From a virus, in IMG/VR virus record IMGVR_UViG_3300028027_000300, positions 1 through 20,149 of that record: 20,149 nt of DNA. One strand, given 5' to 3'. The notes under the pieces are model-generated. The model did not search any database and was not told where the DNA came from. It saw only the letters and a list, made by a program, of their open reading frames with translations. The position numbers were made by a program, and so were the translations under genes. Below, in pieces: positions 1 through 7,537 of this stretch (positions are counted from its first letter, which is position 1; every line of letters starts with the position of its first letter).

Positions 1-14
1 ATTTTATTAGTCAT
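1..14 (-). CDS. Start of a further gene, cut by window edge
   Basis: An ATG at position 14 on the minus strand follows a good Shine-Dalgarno sequence (AAGGGAAG, about 4-7 nt upstream) and opens a frame reading M-T-N-K before the window ends. It sits 40 bases after the stop of the preceding fibre gene and continues the same direction, so a further late gene is likely. Nothing can be said about the product. Confidence 0.4.
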
Positions 15-54
15 ATGACTTCCCTTAAATGCTATGTAGCAGGGTGAATTTTAT

Positions 55-1149
55 TTAGTATGTGCCGCCATCAACATTAATATCGTATGTATTTGCCGCA
101 GTCAATTGGCCTTGCGCGTTTACAGTAAACGAAACAGTTTTTTGGCCTGTATTGTTGCCGTAAGAAGCCGCGCTAACACCAGTGTTGGTAATGCTGAATG
201 TAGTGCCTGTAAGTGTCAATCCTGTGCCTGCACTGTATGTGCCTGCACCTGAGAATTGAACCCAAGTAATAGCAGTAACACCCAAAGTGCCGCCTGCGTT
301 AATTGTACAAACCCAGCCAGTATCAGCAAGGGTTGAACCATCTTCGACAAAGGTGAAAGCAGAAACCAATTCGTTCCATGTGTTTGCATCAGAACTGCGC
401 GACCATGCTGTTGCAGAAGCAACATAAATGCCGTTCTCCGCAGGCGCATTTTGGCTTCTAACCAAAACCCTGTCGCCATCTGCAACTGTGTAGCCATCAA
501 TTGTTAACAAGCCTGAAAGCGTGATGTTGCCTGTAGTGCCAACAACGCAAGAAGCCTTAACATCTAAACCTTGCGCTACATTGTCAACATAGCTTTTGGT
601 TGTTGCATCTTGCGCGCTTACGGGGTCTGCCAAGTTGGTTAACAGTTGGCCTCCAAAGCCAAAAGCGGATGTAGGCGCAGATAAATCACTTAGGCTTGCT
701 TGCGTTCCCGCTGTAGCCAAGCCCTTGGCGTTAATTGTGATCTTTGTATAAGCACCAATATTGGTGTTAACAGTCGCCAATGTAGTTGTGATATTTGCGT
801 TAGCAGAACCATCAAACGATGCTGAACCAGTTGCATCACCATTTAAAGCAATATCACGGGCAGTGGCAAGTTTGGTTGCAGTCCCAGAATTGCCTGTTAC
901 AGAACCAATGATCGGGTTGCTGAATGTCTTATTGCCACCAATAGTTTGGTCTGTAGAGTTATCAACAAAAGCGCCATTACCCGCAATTGGGATAATTGAA
1001 GTTGCTGTGCCGCCTGCACCGCCTGTGCCTGTGCCGTAATAAAGAACATTTGTTTGTTCGTTAAACGCCAACTCAGCATTTGCCAAAGTTGTTGGTGCGC
1101 CTGCACCACCACCATTTGCCCTGCGTTTAATGCGAATAGTATTGCTCAT
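55..1149 (-). CDS. Tail fibre / receptor-binding-type protein
   Basis: 364 aa. The first 45 residues (IRIKRR, then ELAFNEQTNVLYYGTG) match the short N-terminal attachment domain seen in many phage fibres and in the Mtd_N family. Residues about 60-150 are a Gly/Ser/Thr/Ala-rich stalk with a KTFSNPI element (G-NKTF) and fibre-like ALNGDATGSASFDGSANANI. Residues about 180-195 carry the DATTKSYVDN motif common in trimeric fibres. A domain around residues 195-300 (IDGYTVADGDRVLV, AENGIYVASA-AWSRSSDANTW) recurs in phage tail fibres. The protein ends in VDGGTY. An AAGGAA ribosome site lies 6 nt before the ATG. Likely role: a trimeric distal fibre that contacts the host. The receptor is unknown and the sequence shows no enzymatic motif. 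Confidence 0.75.
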   Translation of the reverse strand: MSNTIRIKRRANGGGAGAPTTLANAELAFNEQTNVLYYGTGTGGAGGTATSIIPIAGNGAFVDNSTDQTIGGNKTFSNPIIGSVTGNSGTATKLATARDIALNGDATGSASFDGSANANITTTLATVNTNIGAYTKITINAKGLATAGTQASLSDLSAPTSAFGFGGQLLTNLADPVSAQDATTKSYVDNVAQGLDVKASCVVGTTGNITLSGLLTIDGYTVADGDRVLVRSQNAPAENGIYVASATAWSRSSDANTWNELVSAFTFVEDGSTLADTGWVCTINAGGTLGVTAITWVQFSGAGTYSAGTGLTLTGTTFSITNTGVSAASYGNNTGQKTVSFTVNAQGQLTAANTYDINVDGGTY

Positions 1150-1158
1150 GTCAATTCC

Positions 1159-1464
1159 TTAAAAATTTCCACCATCAGTGACTTCAGTTTGTGGGACATT
1201 GACCCAATCGCCATCCATCCACATAAGAACATCGCGGTTATTTGCGTCTGTAATGACGATTGGATAGCCACCAATGTTTGATTCACCGGGGGGGCCAACA
1301 GGACCAACAATGCCACGATTTAACTGAATGACATTGTCGGGTAACTGTGTAATAACTGCGTTAATGGCAGAAGGATTTTGAACAACAAGTTTTAAGTTGT
1401 TTGAATCTTGAACCTGAACATTTACGCCATTAGTATTCCCAACATTAACTTTAATGTTTGGCAT
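1159..1464 (-). CDS. Small fibre-associated protein with collagen-like linker
   Basis: 101 aa. The N-terminal half is beta-rich and Asn/Val-rich. Around residues 53-62 is a short Gly-X-Y stretch (GPVGPPGES) of the kind used as a collagen-like hinge in phage fibres. A compact C-terminal piece follows (YPIVITDANNRDVLMWMDGDWVNV in two parts), ending TDGGNF, which resembles the VDGGTY end of the next gene. The ATG directly follows the stop of the upstream gene (TAAATG), so translation is probably coupled. It is probably a structural connector or short fibre in the tail tip. No named family is recognised with confidence. Confidence 0.6.
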   Translation of the reverse strand: MPNIKVNVGNTNGVNVQVQDSNNLKLVVQNPSAINAVITQLPDNVIQLNRGIVGPVGPPGESNIGGYPIVITDANNRDVLMWMDGDWVNVPQTEVTDGGNF

Positions 1465-1953
1465 TTAGACCACCACGATTCCGTCTGAACGAACCAAGAA
1501 CAACAAGAAAATTATTGAATCATCTTGTGGGTTTGTTGAATTGGCAGGGAAACCAATTTTGATCCTTCCAGAAAAGCCAACGCAATCAACAGCGTTAATT
1601 TTTAACTCTGGATCAGAATTAATTAAATCCCATGTGTAGTCATTAATAACAAGCGTAAAAAAGCCAGTGGCATCGCTACGATTGGTAATGCTTAAAGGAA
1701 TAGGCGTTGGCGTGGGTTCATAGTTTGCAATATCAAAAGACAAACCATTTCGGGTATCTTGAATGTTAGATACAGCCCTGCGAACGATTTGGGCATCAAT
1801 GGAGGCCCCGCCAAGGTCGATGGGCGTTACGCCATCTGCCGCTGTCATTGTCATGTTCCAGTAGGTTTTTTGCTGCCAAACCAACTCGCCTGCAATGATT
1901 TCGTTATCGAAACCGCTAACTTGAAGTAGCGTGTTCTTATTAAAAATAGCCAT
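1465..1953 (-). CDS. Baseplate/fibre-type structural protein, BppU N-terminus-like
   Basis: 162 aa from the ATG at 1953, chosen because GCAGGGA lies about 7 nt upstream; a GTG at 1992 would add 13 residues but has no comparable ribosome site. The sequence is beta-rich, with W-x-MTMTAADGVTPIDL-GGASIDAQIVRR near residues 30-55. That is the layout of the immunoglobulin-like N-terminal domain of baseplate upper proteins (BppU, PF10651): a polarisation of dG-x-P-x-DLtGa followed by a strand with R. It is the first gene after the promoter-like gap at 1954-2072, so it may head a separately transcribed fibre unit. Family assignment is by eye and tentative; a structural role is more secure than the name. 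Confidence 0.6.
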   Translation of the reverse strand: MAIFNKNTLLQVSGFDNEIIAGELVWQQKTYWNMTMTAADGVTPIDLGGASIDAQIVRRAVSNIQDTRNGLSFDIANYEPTPTPIPLSITNRSDATGFFTLVINDYTWDLINSDPELKINAVDCVGFSGRIKIGFPANSTNPQDDSIIFLLFLVRSDGIVVV

Positions 1954-1982
1954 TTTATTCCCTGCACTCAGGTTGTGACGAT

Positions 1983-2001
1983 CCCCGCGCACTCGCAGGG
2001 G
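1983..2001 (-). other. GC-rich hairpin in 5' leader of fibre unit
   Basis: The minus strand can form a 4-bp CCCC/GGGG stem plus a 3-bp GCG/CGC stem across a one-base bulge, with an AGTG loop. It is strikingly GC-rich against an AT-rich gap and lies between the candidate promoter and the ATG at 1953. There is no U-tract, so it is not a standard terminator. It might stabilise the transcript or affect translation, which is inference. Confidence 0.35.
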
Positions 2002-2033
2002 TACGGATGCTATCTTGTGTTTTCTTAATTTTA

Positions 2034-2050
2034 CTGTTTAAATTAAACAG
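2034..2050. repeat. Perfect palindrome (8-bp arms, 1-nt centre), candidate operator
   Basis: The plus-strand sequence ctgtttaaattaaacag is a perfect inverted repeat. It covers the -10 box and start region of the candidate minus-strand promoter, the usual place for a repressor operator. It is not followed by a U-run on either strand, so a terminator is less likely. A second perfect palindrome, ataaatatttat, lies at 2056-2067 in the promoter spacer and overlaps the -35 box. That one is pure A/T and may be chance. Confidence 0.4.
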
Positions 2051-2070
2051 GCGCAATAAATATTTATCAA
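2042..2070 (-). promoter_or_regulatory. Candidate sigma70-type promoter
   Basis: On the minus strand TTGATA (2065-2070) and TTTAAT (2042-2047) are separated by exactly 17 bases. Each hexamer matches five of six consensus positions. The element lies in one of the longest non-coding gaps of the window (1954-2072, 119 bases) and faces the three fibre-type genes, with an expected start near 2035. AT-rich DNA yields such matches by chance, so the location and spacing are the main support. Confidence 0.45.
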
Positions 2071-2072
2071 AT

Positions 2073-2285
2073 TTACTGCGGGTAATCTGGGCTTGGCTTC
2101 CCATTTGGGTTGTAAACAATCACCCCGTCAACATACTCATAGAGATATGCATCACCAAAATATTCGGTCAAAACAAACAAAGAAGTTGGTTTTGTAGTTT
2201 TTAAGTATTCAAGAACTTGTGGGCTTGAGAAATCTAGCATTTGAACTACTAGCCCGTTGGAATCAACTTCAGCATATCTAGGCAT
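2073..2285 (-). CDS. Small conserved-looking phage protein, function unknown
   Basis: 70 aa from the ATG at 2285 (MPRYAEVDSNGLVVQMLDF). This start is chosen because a near-perfect GGAAGGAG lies 6 nt before it, and because the frame upstream would run into the end of the tail tip gene, whose stop is one base away. The protein opens like many short phage proteins that begin M-x-RYA-x-VD-x-x-G-x-VV, often found behind tail tip or fibre genes. No catalytic motif, signal peptide or membrane segment is visible. It may be a tail tip accessory or fibre assembly protein, from position only. Confidence 0.7.
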   Translation of the reverse strand: MPRYAEVDSNGLVVQMLDFSSPQVLEYLKTTKPTSLFVLTEYFGDAYLYEYVDGVIVYNPNGKPSPDYPQ

Positions 2286-2286
2286 T

Positions 2287-5200
2287 TTATCTCCTTCCAA
2301 TAAAAGCATTAACCAATAAATTACGCATACCAAATGCTTGCGTTCCACTGAAGTTATTGATTTGAGTATTTGTGTTTAAGGTAATTGTTTGCGTTCCTGT
2401 AGATGGGGCAGTGTACAAACCTTTAATTGATTGTGTAAAGTTTTGTGATGATTGGATTTGGCTCCAAGGTAAAGAATAGCCATTAAAAACCAATGTTCCA
2501 TTACAGAAAATTTGCGGTGTCAAAACCCAAGGTTGATTTGCTTCTGCTTCAACTCGATAATAGTATGTGCAATCAATCAAAATCTGATCGCCTGCATTTG
2601 CATAAATATAAGATGTTGCAAAGGTATCATCTACAGTAACAATAATAGAACCAGATGCAAACCTTTGGAAGCCGTTAGAACCCGCAAATGATGAAGATGT
2701 GATAGCCTCATTTGCAACTTTCAATGTAGTGATTTGTGCCGTGCCAATCAGGGCTGTTGTGATGGCGGCATTTTGAATATATGCCGTGCCAATTGCAGCC
2801 GCGCCAATGTAGGTTGAAACATTTGCGGATGTGATTGGATTGGCAGATCGAACAATACTATTGTCCAGTCCCGGAACAGTAACAGCACCACCTCCTGCGC
2901 CCGACAATGTGCCATTAGAGTTAATAGAAATATTGTTATTTAACCAACCTGATGCAGGCGTAATATTCCCAAAGTTCAAGGGCGTTCCATTGCCCAAGAT
3001 AACATTGCCAGAACCATCTTTTAATGTCAGATTATTTGAGTTAATGTTAGCCGGGAAAACAACAGTTCCGTTCAGCGTAATTGCTGAACCGTTATATGTG
3101 ATGTTATTGCTTGCATTACCAACTGCAAATTGACCGTTGGAATAAATAACAGCACCCGAACCCGTCATTGTTGTGCCGCTTAAATTTGCAGTATTAGATT
3201 GAATTGTTCCAGAAACAGTTAAATTACCTGTGTTTGTGCTAATAGCAGAAAGGCTACCAACTTTCAATGCAGACAAATACGGCACATTCCAAACTGTTAC
3301 ACCTGTTGCAGGGTTATAAATGCCATCTGACTGATAAACAGACTCTCCTGCACCAATTACTGGTGGAGTATCTTGCCAAACAGTATCCCCTCCCCAAGAG
3401 CCATTTGGCGGGAATGAACTTGAGCCAGATGTTGTAATTGTTGTAGGCGTTGAAGCCAGTGAAGTTAGCGTTGTTTTGGAATAACAAATTCGTGCAGAAG
3501 CACCTTGATTTCCTGTGGGGCCAGTGCCTCCAGTTGGTCCTGTAGCGCCAGTAGGACCAGTAGGACCGGTAGGACCAGTGGCTCCGTTAGTTCCTGCATA
3601 TCCAGCAGCAACAATACTTGCCAAACTCCAATTAATTGAAGTAGTTGTCGCTGTAGCAGTATCAGAAATATTGACAGAAGCAGCCCACAATGTATATCCC
3701 GCACTTGGGGCAGCAGTAATTGATGTATTCCAGCCAGAAGGCACAGGGGTAAATGAGGAATTGGACCATGTGTAAGTAGAACTACCTGTTGGTCCTGCGG
3801 GAATAGTTATTGCCCATTGATAGACAACTGGCCTTGCAGTTTGCAAACCATTTAAACCATTAGTGCCGTTTGTGCCGTTTGCGCCATTCTGTCCATTTAA
3901 AGTAACAGAAGCAATTGAATAGCCGCTTGTCCAACTAATTGTTGAAGTTACAGTGCCAACAACGGCAACAACAGGTTTGGTTGCTGTCCATAATTGAATT
4001 AATGGAACACCGGGATTCGCAGGAATTGTTGTTGTCCATCCACCACCACCCGTGTAACTTGCATTTGTAGCAGTCGCCCAAGTGTATGTAGACTGCCCAC
4101 TAGGATTGGATGGAGTTGCAGTTGACCATTGGTATAGCGTTGGAGTTGCTGATTGATTTCCATCAGTGCCGGGATTTCCTGTTGCGCCTTGATCAACAAA
4201 AACAAATTGCAAAATTGCAGATGCACCTTGCGAAACAAACCCCAAAGCAGATTTGTACCTAACTGGAACAGTAAGGGTTGCAGGAGATGCACTCATTGCA
4301 CTTGGTGCAGCCCATTGTGCAAATGTTCCACCATCAGTCAATGAACCCATCACCAAACCATTGGTAGTGGTGATATCTGCATAGCCAGTAGTTGATGACC
4401 CGCCAATTCGCCAAGTGTTATCTAAAAAAGAAGCATCACTATCTGATTGTGCAGGAACAAAATCAATTGAACCGCCTGCGGCAGAGCCGTACAGTTGTGA
4501 AATTAAACCAGTGAATGATGGAACAAAGGAAGAGTTCCTTGGTACTTGCATAACCACTGGCGAAAATGTAGCCAAGAAAGTACCAGCAACAGCAGTCACC
4601 GTTGGATTAGGCGACCAACTAAAACTAGTTGATATCGGTGAAAGCGCAGAACCACCTAATTCGTTTGCAACTTTATATGAGAAATAATAAGTGCTAGTTG
4701 GTAAATTAATGTTTGAGAAAACAAGATTTGTAGAAGGTGCAAATGGTTGCGAGTTGGATAATGTTTGAACACTCCAGACTTCCCAATCAGTTGTTGTTGG
4801 ACTGCTGACTGTTGTGTAAAACAAAGTCATTTCAGTTACGCGACCTGTTGAAGGAACTAAACAAACAACATCGAAATGCGGAATAGTTGCAGTAGTGTTT
4901 ATATTGGCAACTGTTGGCGCTGTCAGATTGCTAAAGAAATTAGGGTTTGACAGGTTGCTATTTGGTGAAGGCGAAAACTCAGTGATGTCTTTGTCATCAT
5001 AAACTTGCGCGTTGTATTCGTTTAGTTCTAGAGCGGCCCCCAAGTTTCCATCAGGCAATGAAATCTCAGAAACTTTCATTACCCTAAATAACTTATCGTC
5101 CCAACCATAGGCAGAATTGGTTACGCTAATTACATCTCCAGCATCGACTTGAATGCCGTTGTAGGTGGTAGAAAAATTGACAATTAAGTCTTCCCTAGCT

Positions 5201-6432
5201 TGCTCAAGCATTCTGTTAGCAAGGTACTGCGCTTGCACAGAATCATTGACCATACTTAGATCAACGGTGTACTTGTTAACTGGCTCATTAGCAAACAACA
5301 ATTCTTCAGGCGTGTTTAGATAAACATAATCTGATTGGTCACGGTTTAGCTTGCTTGGGAATTGCGCTTGAATTTGGTTAATGCTTGCAGAAATGTCAAA
5401 AGCACTAACTCGAATTTCACCAATAATATTTGAGTCATCAAAATAGAAATTAGTGGCTTGAGCTTTATTAATAACAATTGCCCATTTACCCTTGGTAGCG
5501 TTGTATTGATTCCAAGAATCACAAGCCATCATAATTTGGTCTAGATTAGACAATACATTTTGCCCTGTGTCCAAAACGCCATTAATTCGATAACGAGGCT
5601 GTGTGGCACTACCACCGGCAGCAGGGGTGTAAGTAATCAGTTCATCAGAATAAGTGTTTAGGGCTGTGGCTGTATCAGCGTCAACAATGGTCGCATCCAT
5701 AGCACAACCATATTTCTGATTTGTAATGTAGTCGTACCAAACATCTCCGGGCTTTGCAACACCTTGATTGTTCAAATAATGAGATGCTCTAAATGTCACA
5801 GTTTGCATCTGAGTTGTGCCAGCATCCCTGTTATAGATCATCTTGACAATTGCAAACGCCAAACCATTCATTTGACGGCCCGTAGAAGGCCATCTTTGTG
5901 CTTCGGCTATGTCACTACCACCCATCACAGAATTAGGCAACGCAGAGCCGTTTAAGGCCGTTATAACGCCTGCTTCATTTGATCTGTATAGATGAATGTA
6001 AAGATTGCCAGAAATCTTAGTTTGAACATTGCCTGCGCCATCAGTTAAGCTGACAACTTTGGCTGTATCTGATCCATCAAATCCAATGGTTTGATCCTGC
6101 CAGTACATTTTTGTCGTATCAAAAGAGAATTGACCATTTGGGCTAATCTGAGAAATAGCCAAAACATAGTACATAGTCTTTTGATCTGTTGACAAAACAG
6201 CATCAACAAATGTGCCTCCCAAATAAGCGTCACCATAAACAATTGGCAAGCTATTGGTGGTGGCTGGGGGAACTTGTTGGCGAACTCCATTGTCAATACT
6301 TTGATTAGCACCAGAAGAACCAAATGCTCTCGAAATAACCATCGATAAAGCAAAGTTAACAGCAAACACAGTTGCCGCATAAGCAAAAGTTCCTGCGGCA
6401 AAATATGCCGCTGCAATCATTGTTGCAACCAT
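2287..6432 (-). CDS. TipJ-like central tail tip / host specificity protein
   Basis: 1381 aa, the largest gene here, comparable with lambda gpJ (about 1130 aa) plus extra C-terminal repeats. Residues 1-38 are strongly hydrophobic (AAAYFAAGTFAYAATVFAV), a feature of many TipJ-type proteins. NSLPIVYGDAYLGG at about 60-73 is the typical entry to the tip domain. Residues about 345-450 (INQIQAQFPSKLN, then NRMLEQAREDLIVNFSTTYNG, DAGDVISVTN) match the putative tail protein region of gpJ relatives (PF13550-like). A fibronectin-III-like segment lies near 500-610. Three collagen-like Gly-X-Y hinges near 747-758, 844-862 and 945-975 bound repeated domains of about 100 aa. The beta-rich spike with KVGSLSAISTNTGNLTVSGT starts near 1054, and a separate C-terminal domain (about 1260-1381) probably binds the host. 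AGGGAA precedes the ATG. It overlaps nothing but sits only 2 bases after the acetyltransferase stop. Confidence 0.88.
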   Translation of the reverse strand: MVATMIAAAYFAAGTFAYAATVFAVNFALSMVISRAFGSSGANQSIDNGVRQQVPPATTNSLPIVYGDAYLGGTFVDAVLSTDQKTMYYVLAISQISPNGQFSFDTTKMYWQDQTIGFDGSDTAKVVSLTDGAGNVQTKISGNLYIHLYRSNEAGVITALNGSALPNSVMGGSDIAEAQRWPSTGRQMNGLAFAIVKMIYNRDAGTTQMQTVTFRASHYLNNQGVAKPGDVWYDYITNQKYGCAMDATIVDADTATALNTYSDELITYTPAAGGSATQPRYRINGVLDTGQNVLSNLDQIMMACDSWNQYNATKGKWAIVINKAQATNFYFDDSNIIGEIRVSAFDISASINQIQAQFPSKLNRDQSDYVYLNTPEELLFANEPVNKYTVDLSMVNDSVQAQYLANRMLEQAREDLIVNFSTTYNGIQVDAGDVISVTNSAYGWDDKLFRVMKVSEISLPDGNLGAALELNEYNAQVYDDKDITEFSPSPNSNLSNPNFFSNLTAPTVANINTTATIPHFDVVCLVPSTGRVTEMTLFYTTVSSPTTTDWEVWSVQTLSNSQPFAPSTNLVFSNINLPTSTYYFSYKVANELGGSALSPISTSFSWSPNPTVTAVAGTFLATFSPVVMQVPRNSSFVPSFTGLISQLYGSAAGGSIDFVPAQSDSDASFLDNTWRIGGSSTTGYADITTTNGLVMGSLTDGGTFAQWAAPSAMSASPATLTVPVRYKSALGFVSQGASAILQFVFVDQGATGNPGTDGNQSATPTLYQWSTATPSNPSGQSTYTWATATNASYTGGGGWTTTIPANPGVPLIQLWTATKPVVAVVGTVTSTISWTSGYSIASVTLNGQNGANGTNGTNGLNGLQTARPVVYQWAITIPAGPTGSSTYTWSNSSFTPVPSGWNTSITAAPSAGYTLWAASVNISDTATATTTSINWSLASIVAAGYAGTNGATGPTGPTGPTGATGPTGGTGPTGNQGASARICYSKTTLTSLASTPTTITTSGSSSFPPNGSWGGDTVWQDTPPVIGAGESVYQSDGIYNPATGVTVWNVPYLSALKVGSLSAISTNTGNLTVSGTIQSNTANLSGTTMTGSGAVIYSNGQFAVGNASNNITYNGSAITLNGTVVFPANINSNNLTLKDGSGNVILGNGTPLNFGNITPASGWLNNNISINSNGTLSGAGGGAVTVPGLDNSIVRSANPITSANVSTYIGAAAIGTAYIQNAAITTALIGTAQITTLKVANEAITSSSFAGSNGFQRFASGSIIVTVDDTFATSYIYANAGDQILIDCTYYYRVEAEANQPWVLTPQIFCNGTLVFNGYSLPWSQIQSSQNFTQSIKGLYTAPSTGTQTITLNTNTQINNFSGTQAFGMRNLLVNAFIGRR
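3512..4190 (-). repeat. Collagen-hinged tandem repeat modules within tail tip gene
   Basis: Within the tip protein a unit of about 100 aa recurs. A Gly-X-Y run is followed by (T/V)-x-YQW, about 15 residues later STYTW, then GW-(N/T)-T-x-I-x-A-x-P, an LW and a TxSxxW strand. The next Gly-X-Y run follows. Hinge 1 is at about 4160-4190, hinge 2 at 3845-3900 and hinge 3 at 3512-3600. The third hinge is the purest, a run of Gly-Pro/Ala-Thr triplets encoded by near-identical 9-base units. The unit after hinge 3 is divergent and appears to be only a remnant. Confidence 0.65.
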
Positions 6433-6434
6433 TT

Positions 6435-6881
6435 TTATTCCCTAACAAAAGTTGCGCCAACAGGCTTATAGCCTCTGCGCGTGTAATCAATCAATGGACC
6501 ATTAGCAGAAATTGATGTGTATATTAAATCAATACTTCCAACTTCTAACATCTTTTTTGCCTGTGTATCAAACTCTTTCCAAAGTCTGCCACCAATGGTC
6601 CCATCTCTATGTTCTGGCTCTACCCACCACAATAGTTCATGCAATTCGCGAACCTTTGGCGACCATATATTGTTTTGTCTTATGGCAATGATTGCACCGC
6701 GCATATTGTTATCAATGTAAATAAATCCTCTACCTTGTATGATTCCAAACAAAAGTTCTTCAACATACTTTGGAAAATGATTGCTGCTGTCTCCAAGTTT
6801 TGCAATTGTGTTTTCTAAAGCGTAAGCCTCAACAATTTCTAGTAATCTTGGTATGTCATATCTTGTTGCAAGTCTTATCAT
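6435..6881 (-). CDS. GNAT-family N-acetyltransferase
   Basis: 148 aa, full length for a single GNAT domain. It starts MIRLATRYDIPRLLEIVEAY, the usual beta1-alpha1 opening. The acetyl-CoA loop is at residues 92-100 (RDGTIGGRL), matching R-x-x-G-x-G-x-x-L except that the first Gly is Thr95. The beta4 strand before it (ELLWWVEPEHR) and the late IDYTRRGYKPVGATFVRE element also fit. GNAT enzymes transfer acetyl from acetyl-CoA to an amine; the substrate here cannot be read. It lies between tail hub and tail tip genes, so a virion protein target or a host target expressed late are both possible. No good Shine-Dalgarno is seen before the ATG, and the stop is 8 bases after the previous gene, so translation may depend on coupling. 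Confidence 0.85.
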   Translation of the reverse strand: MIRLATRYDIPRLLEIVEAYALENTIAKLGDSSNHFPKYVEELLFGIIQGRGFIYIDNNMRGAIIAIRQNNIWSPKVRELHELLWWVEPEHRDGTIGGRLWKEFDTQAKKMLEVGSIDLIYTSISANGPLIDYTRRGYKPVGATFVRE

Positions 6882-6889
6882 TTTTTAAT

Positions 6890-7537
6890 TTATGCGTCTT
6901 GGAATTGTGATGTGCCGTTGTCTGAAGGAGCTGAAGTACTTGATTGACTTCCCTGCAAAGGTGGTGAGCCAAAGTCAAAAAAGGTTGCTGCAATCACAGG
7001 CACTCTATTCATGCTTGTATCGTTAGGGTAAAAGTTTTTCCATACAGTTGGATTAGTTTTTAATCCGCTAATACGATTTTGCAAAATCATTCTGAATGAT
7101 GCACAACTTATAGAGCAAGTGGCAATTCGCGTTCTTACTTGTTCGTTCCAATCTTCAGTGACAGAAAAGTTATTTACATAACCTTGATATCGTTTAAAGA
7201 ATTGCAGTGTTGGTGTTGTAATGATTTGGTTGTTTGAATCAAAGAAACCTCGCCAAACTTCTACCAAAGAACCCTTGATATCAGAATCAAGAATGACCGC
7301 CACATTAGCGCCATCAACACCAGTTAACGCAATCGTTAAATCACCACTAGTGGCTTTTGTTTCACGCTTAATTTCGCCAATACTTAATAGACTTCCTAAG
7401 TTGCTGTAAGTTGTTCCATCAACCGTAATAGGTGCGGCTGCGTTACAGAAGGTATAGGTGTCGCTGGCAGTAGTGAGTTTAATAAACTCAGCATAGTTAA
7501 TTGATGGGCTTGAAAGAGCCGCTATTGTTGTACTCAT
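6890..7537 (-). CDS. Minor tail protein, probable hub/tip component
   Basis: 215 aa. Residues about 12-60 (YAEFIKLTTASDTYTFCNAAAP, then VDGTTYSNLGSLLSIGEI) and 60-130 (SGDLTIALTGVD, GSLVEVWRGFFDSNNQI, YQGYVNNFSVTEDW) follow the pattern of the phage tail hub family related to lambda gpL and DUF2163-type proteins: a query-strand, an sg-x-d motif, the G-x-V-x-V-W-R-x-F strand and the GYV-x-x-F strand. The late stretch LKTNPTVWKNFYPNDTSMNR resembles the Y/FP-x-D motif of this group. Cysteines 31, 139 and 143 (approximate) do not form a clear metal site. Its ATG overlaps the upstream stop by 4 bases (ATGA), a sign of coupled translation. It probably forms the ring between distal tail protein and the TipJ-like tip. 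Confidence 0.65.
   Translation of the reverse strand: MSTTIAALSSPSINYAEFIKLTTASDTYTFCNAAAPITVDGTTYSNLGSLLSIGEIKRETKATSGDLTIALTGVDGANVAVILDSDIKGSLVEVWRGFFDSNNQIITTPTLQFFKRYQGYVNNFSVTEDWNEQVRTRIATCSISCASFRMILQNRISGLKTNPTVWKNFYPNDTSMNRVPVIAATFFDFGSPPLQGSQSSTSAPSDNGTSQFQDA

Noticed and set aside
55-1149. Diversity-generating retroelement target (Mtd-like fibre)
   Set aside because: Only the N-terminus resembles Mtd. No reverse transcriptase, template repeat or C-type lectin end was found in the window.
1954-1992. Longer GTG start for the gene ending at 1465
   Set aside because: The ATG at 1953 has a clear AGGGA site, and the extra residues coincide with the GC-rich hairpin region.
2034-2050. 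Intrinsic terminator after the 70-aa gene
   Set aside because: The stem is A/T-rich with a one-base centre and no U-run on either strand. Overlap with a -10 box fits an operator better.
2286-2348. Longer start for the 70-aa protein, overlapping the tail tip gene
   Set aside because: The ATG at 2285 has a near-perfect AAGGAG. The extension would be an overlap of more than 60 bases with a hydrophobic shadow sequence.
3512-3600. CRISPR-like short repeats
   Set aside because: Nine-base in-frame units without spacers encode Gly-X-Y triplets; this is coding repeat, not CRISPR.
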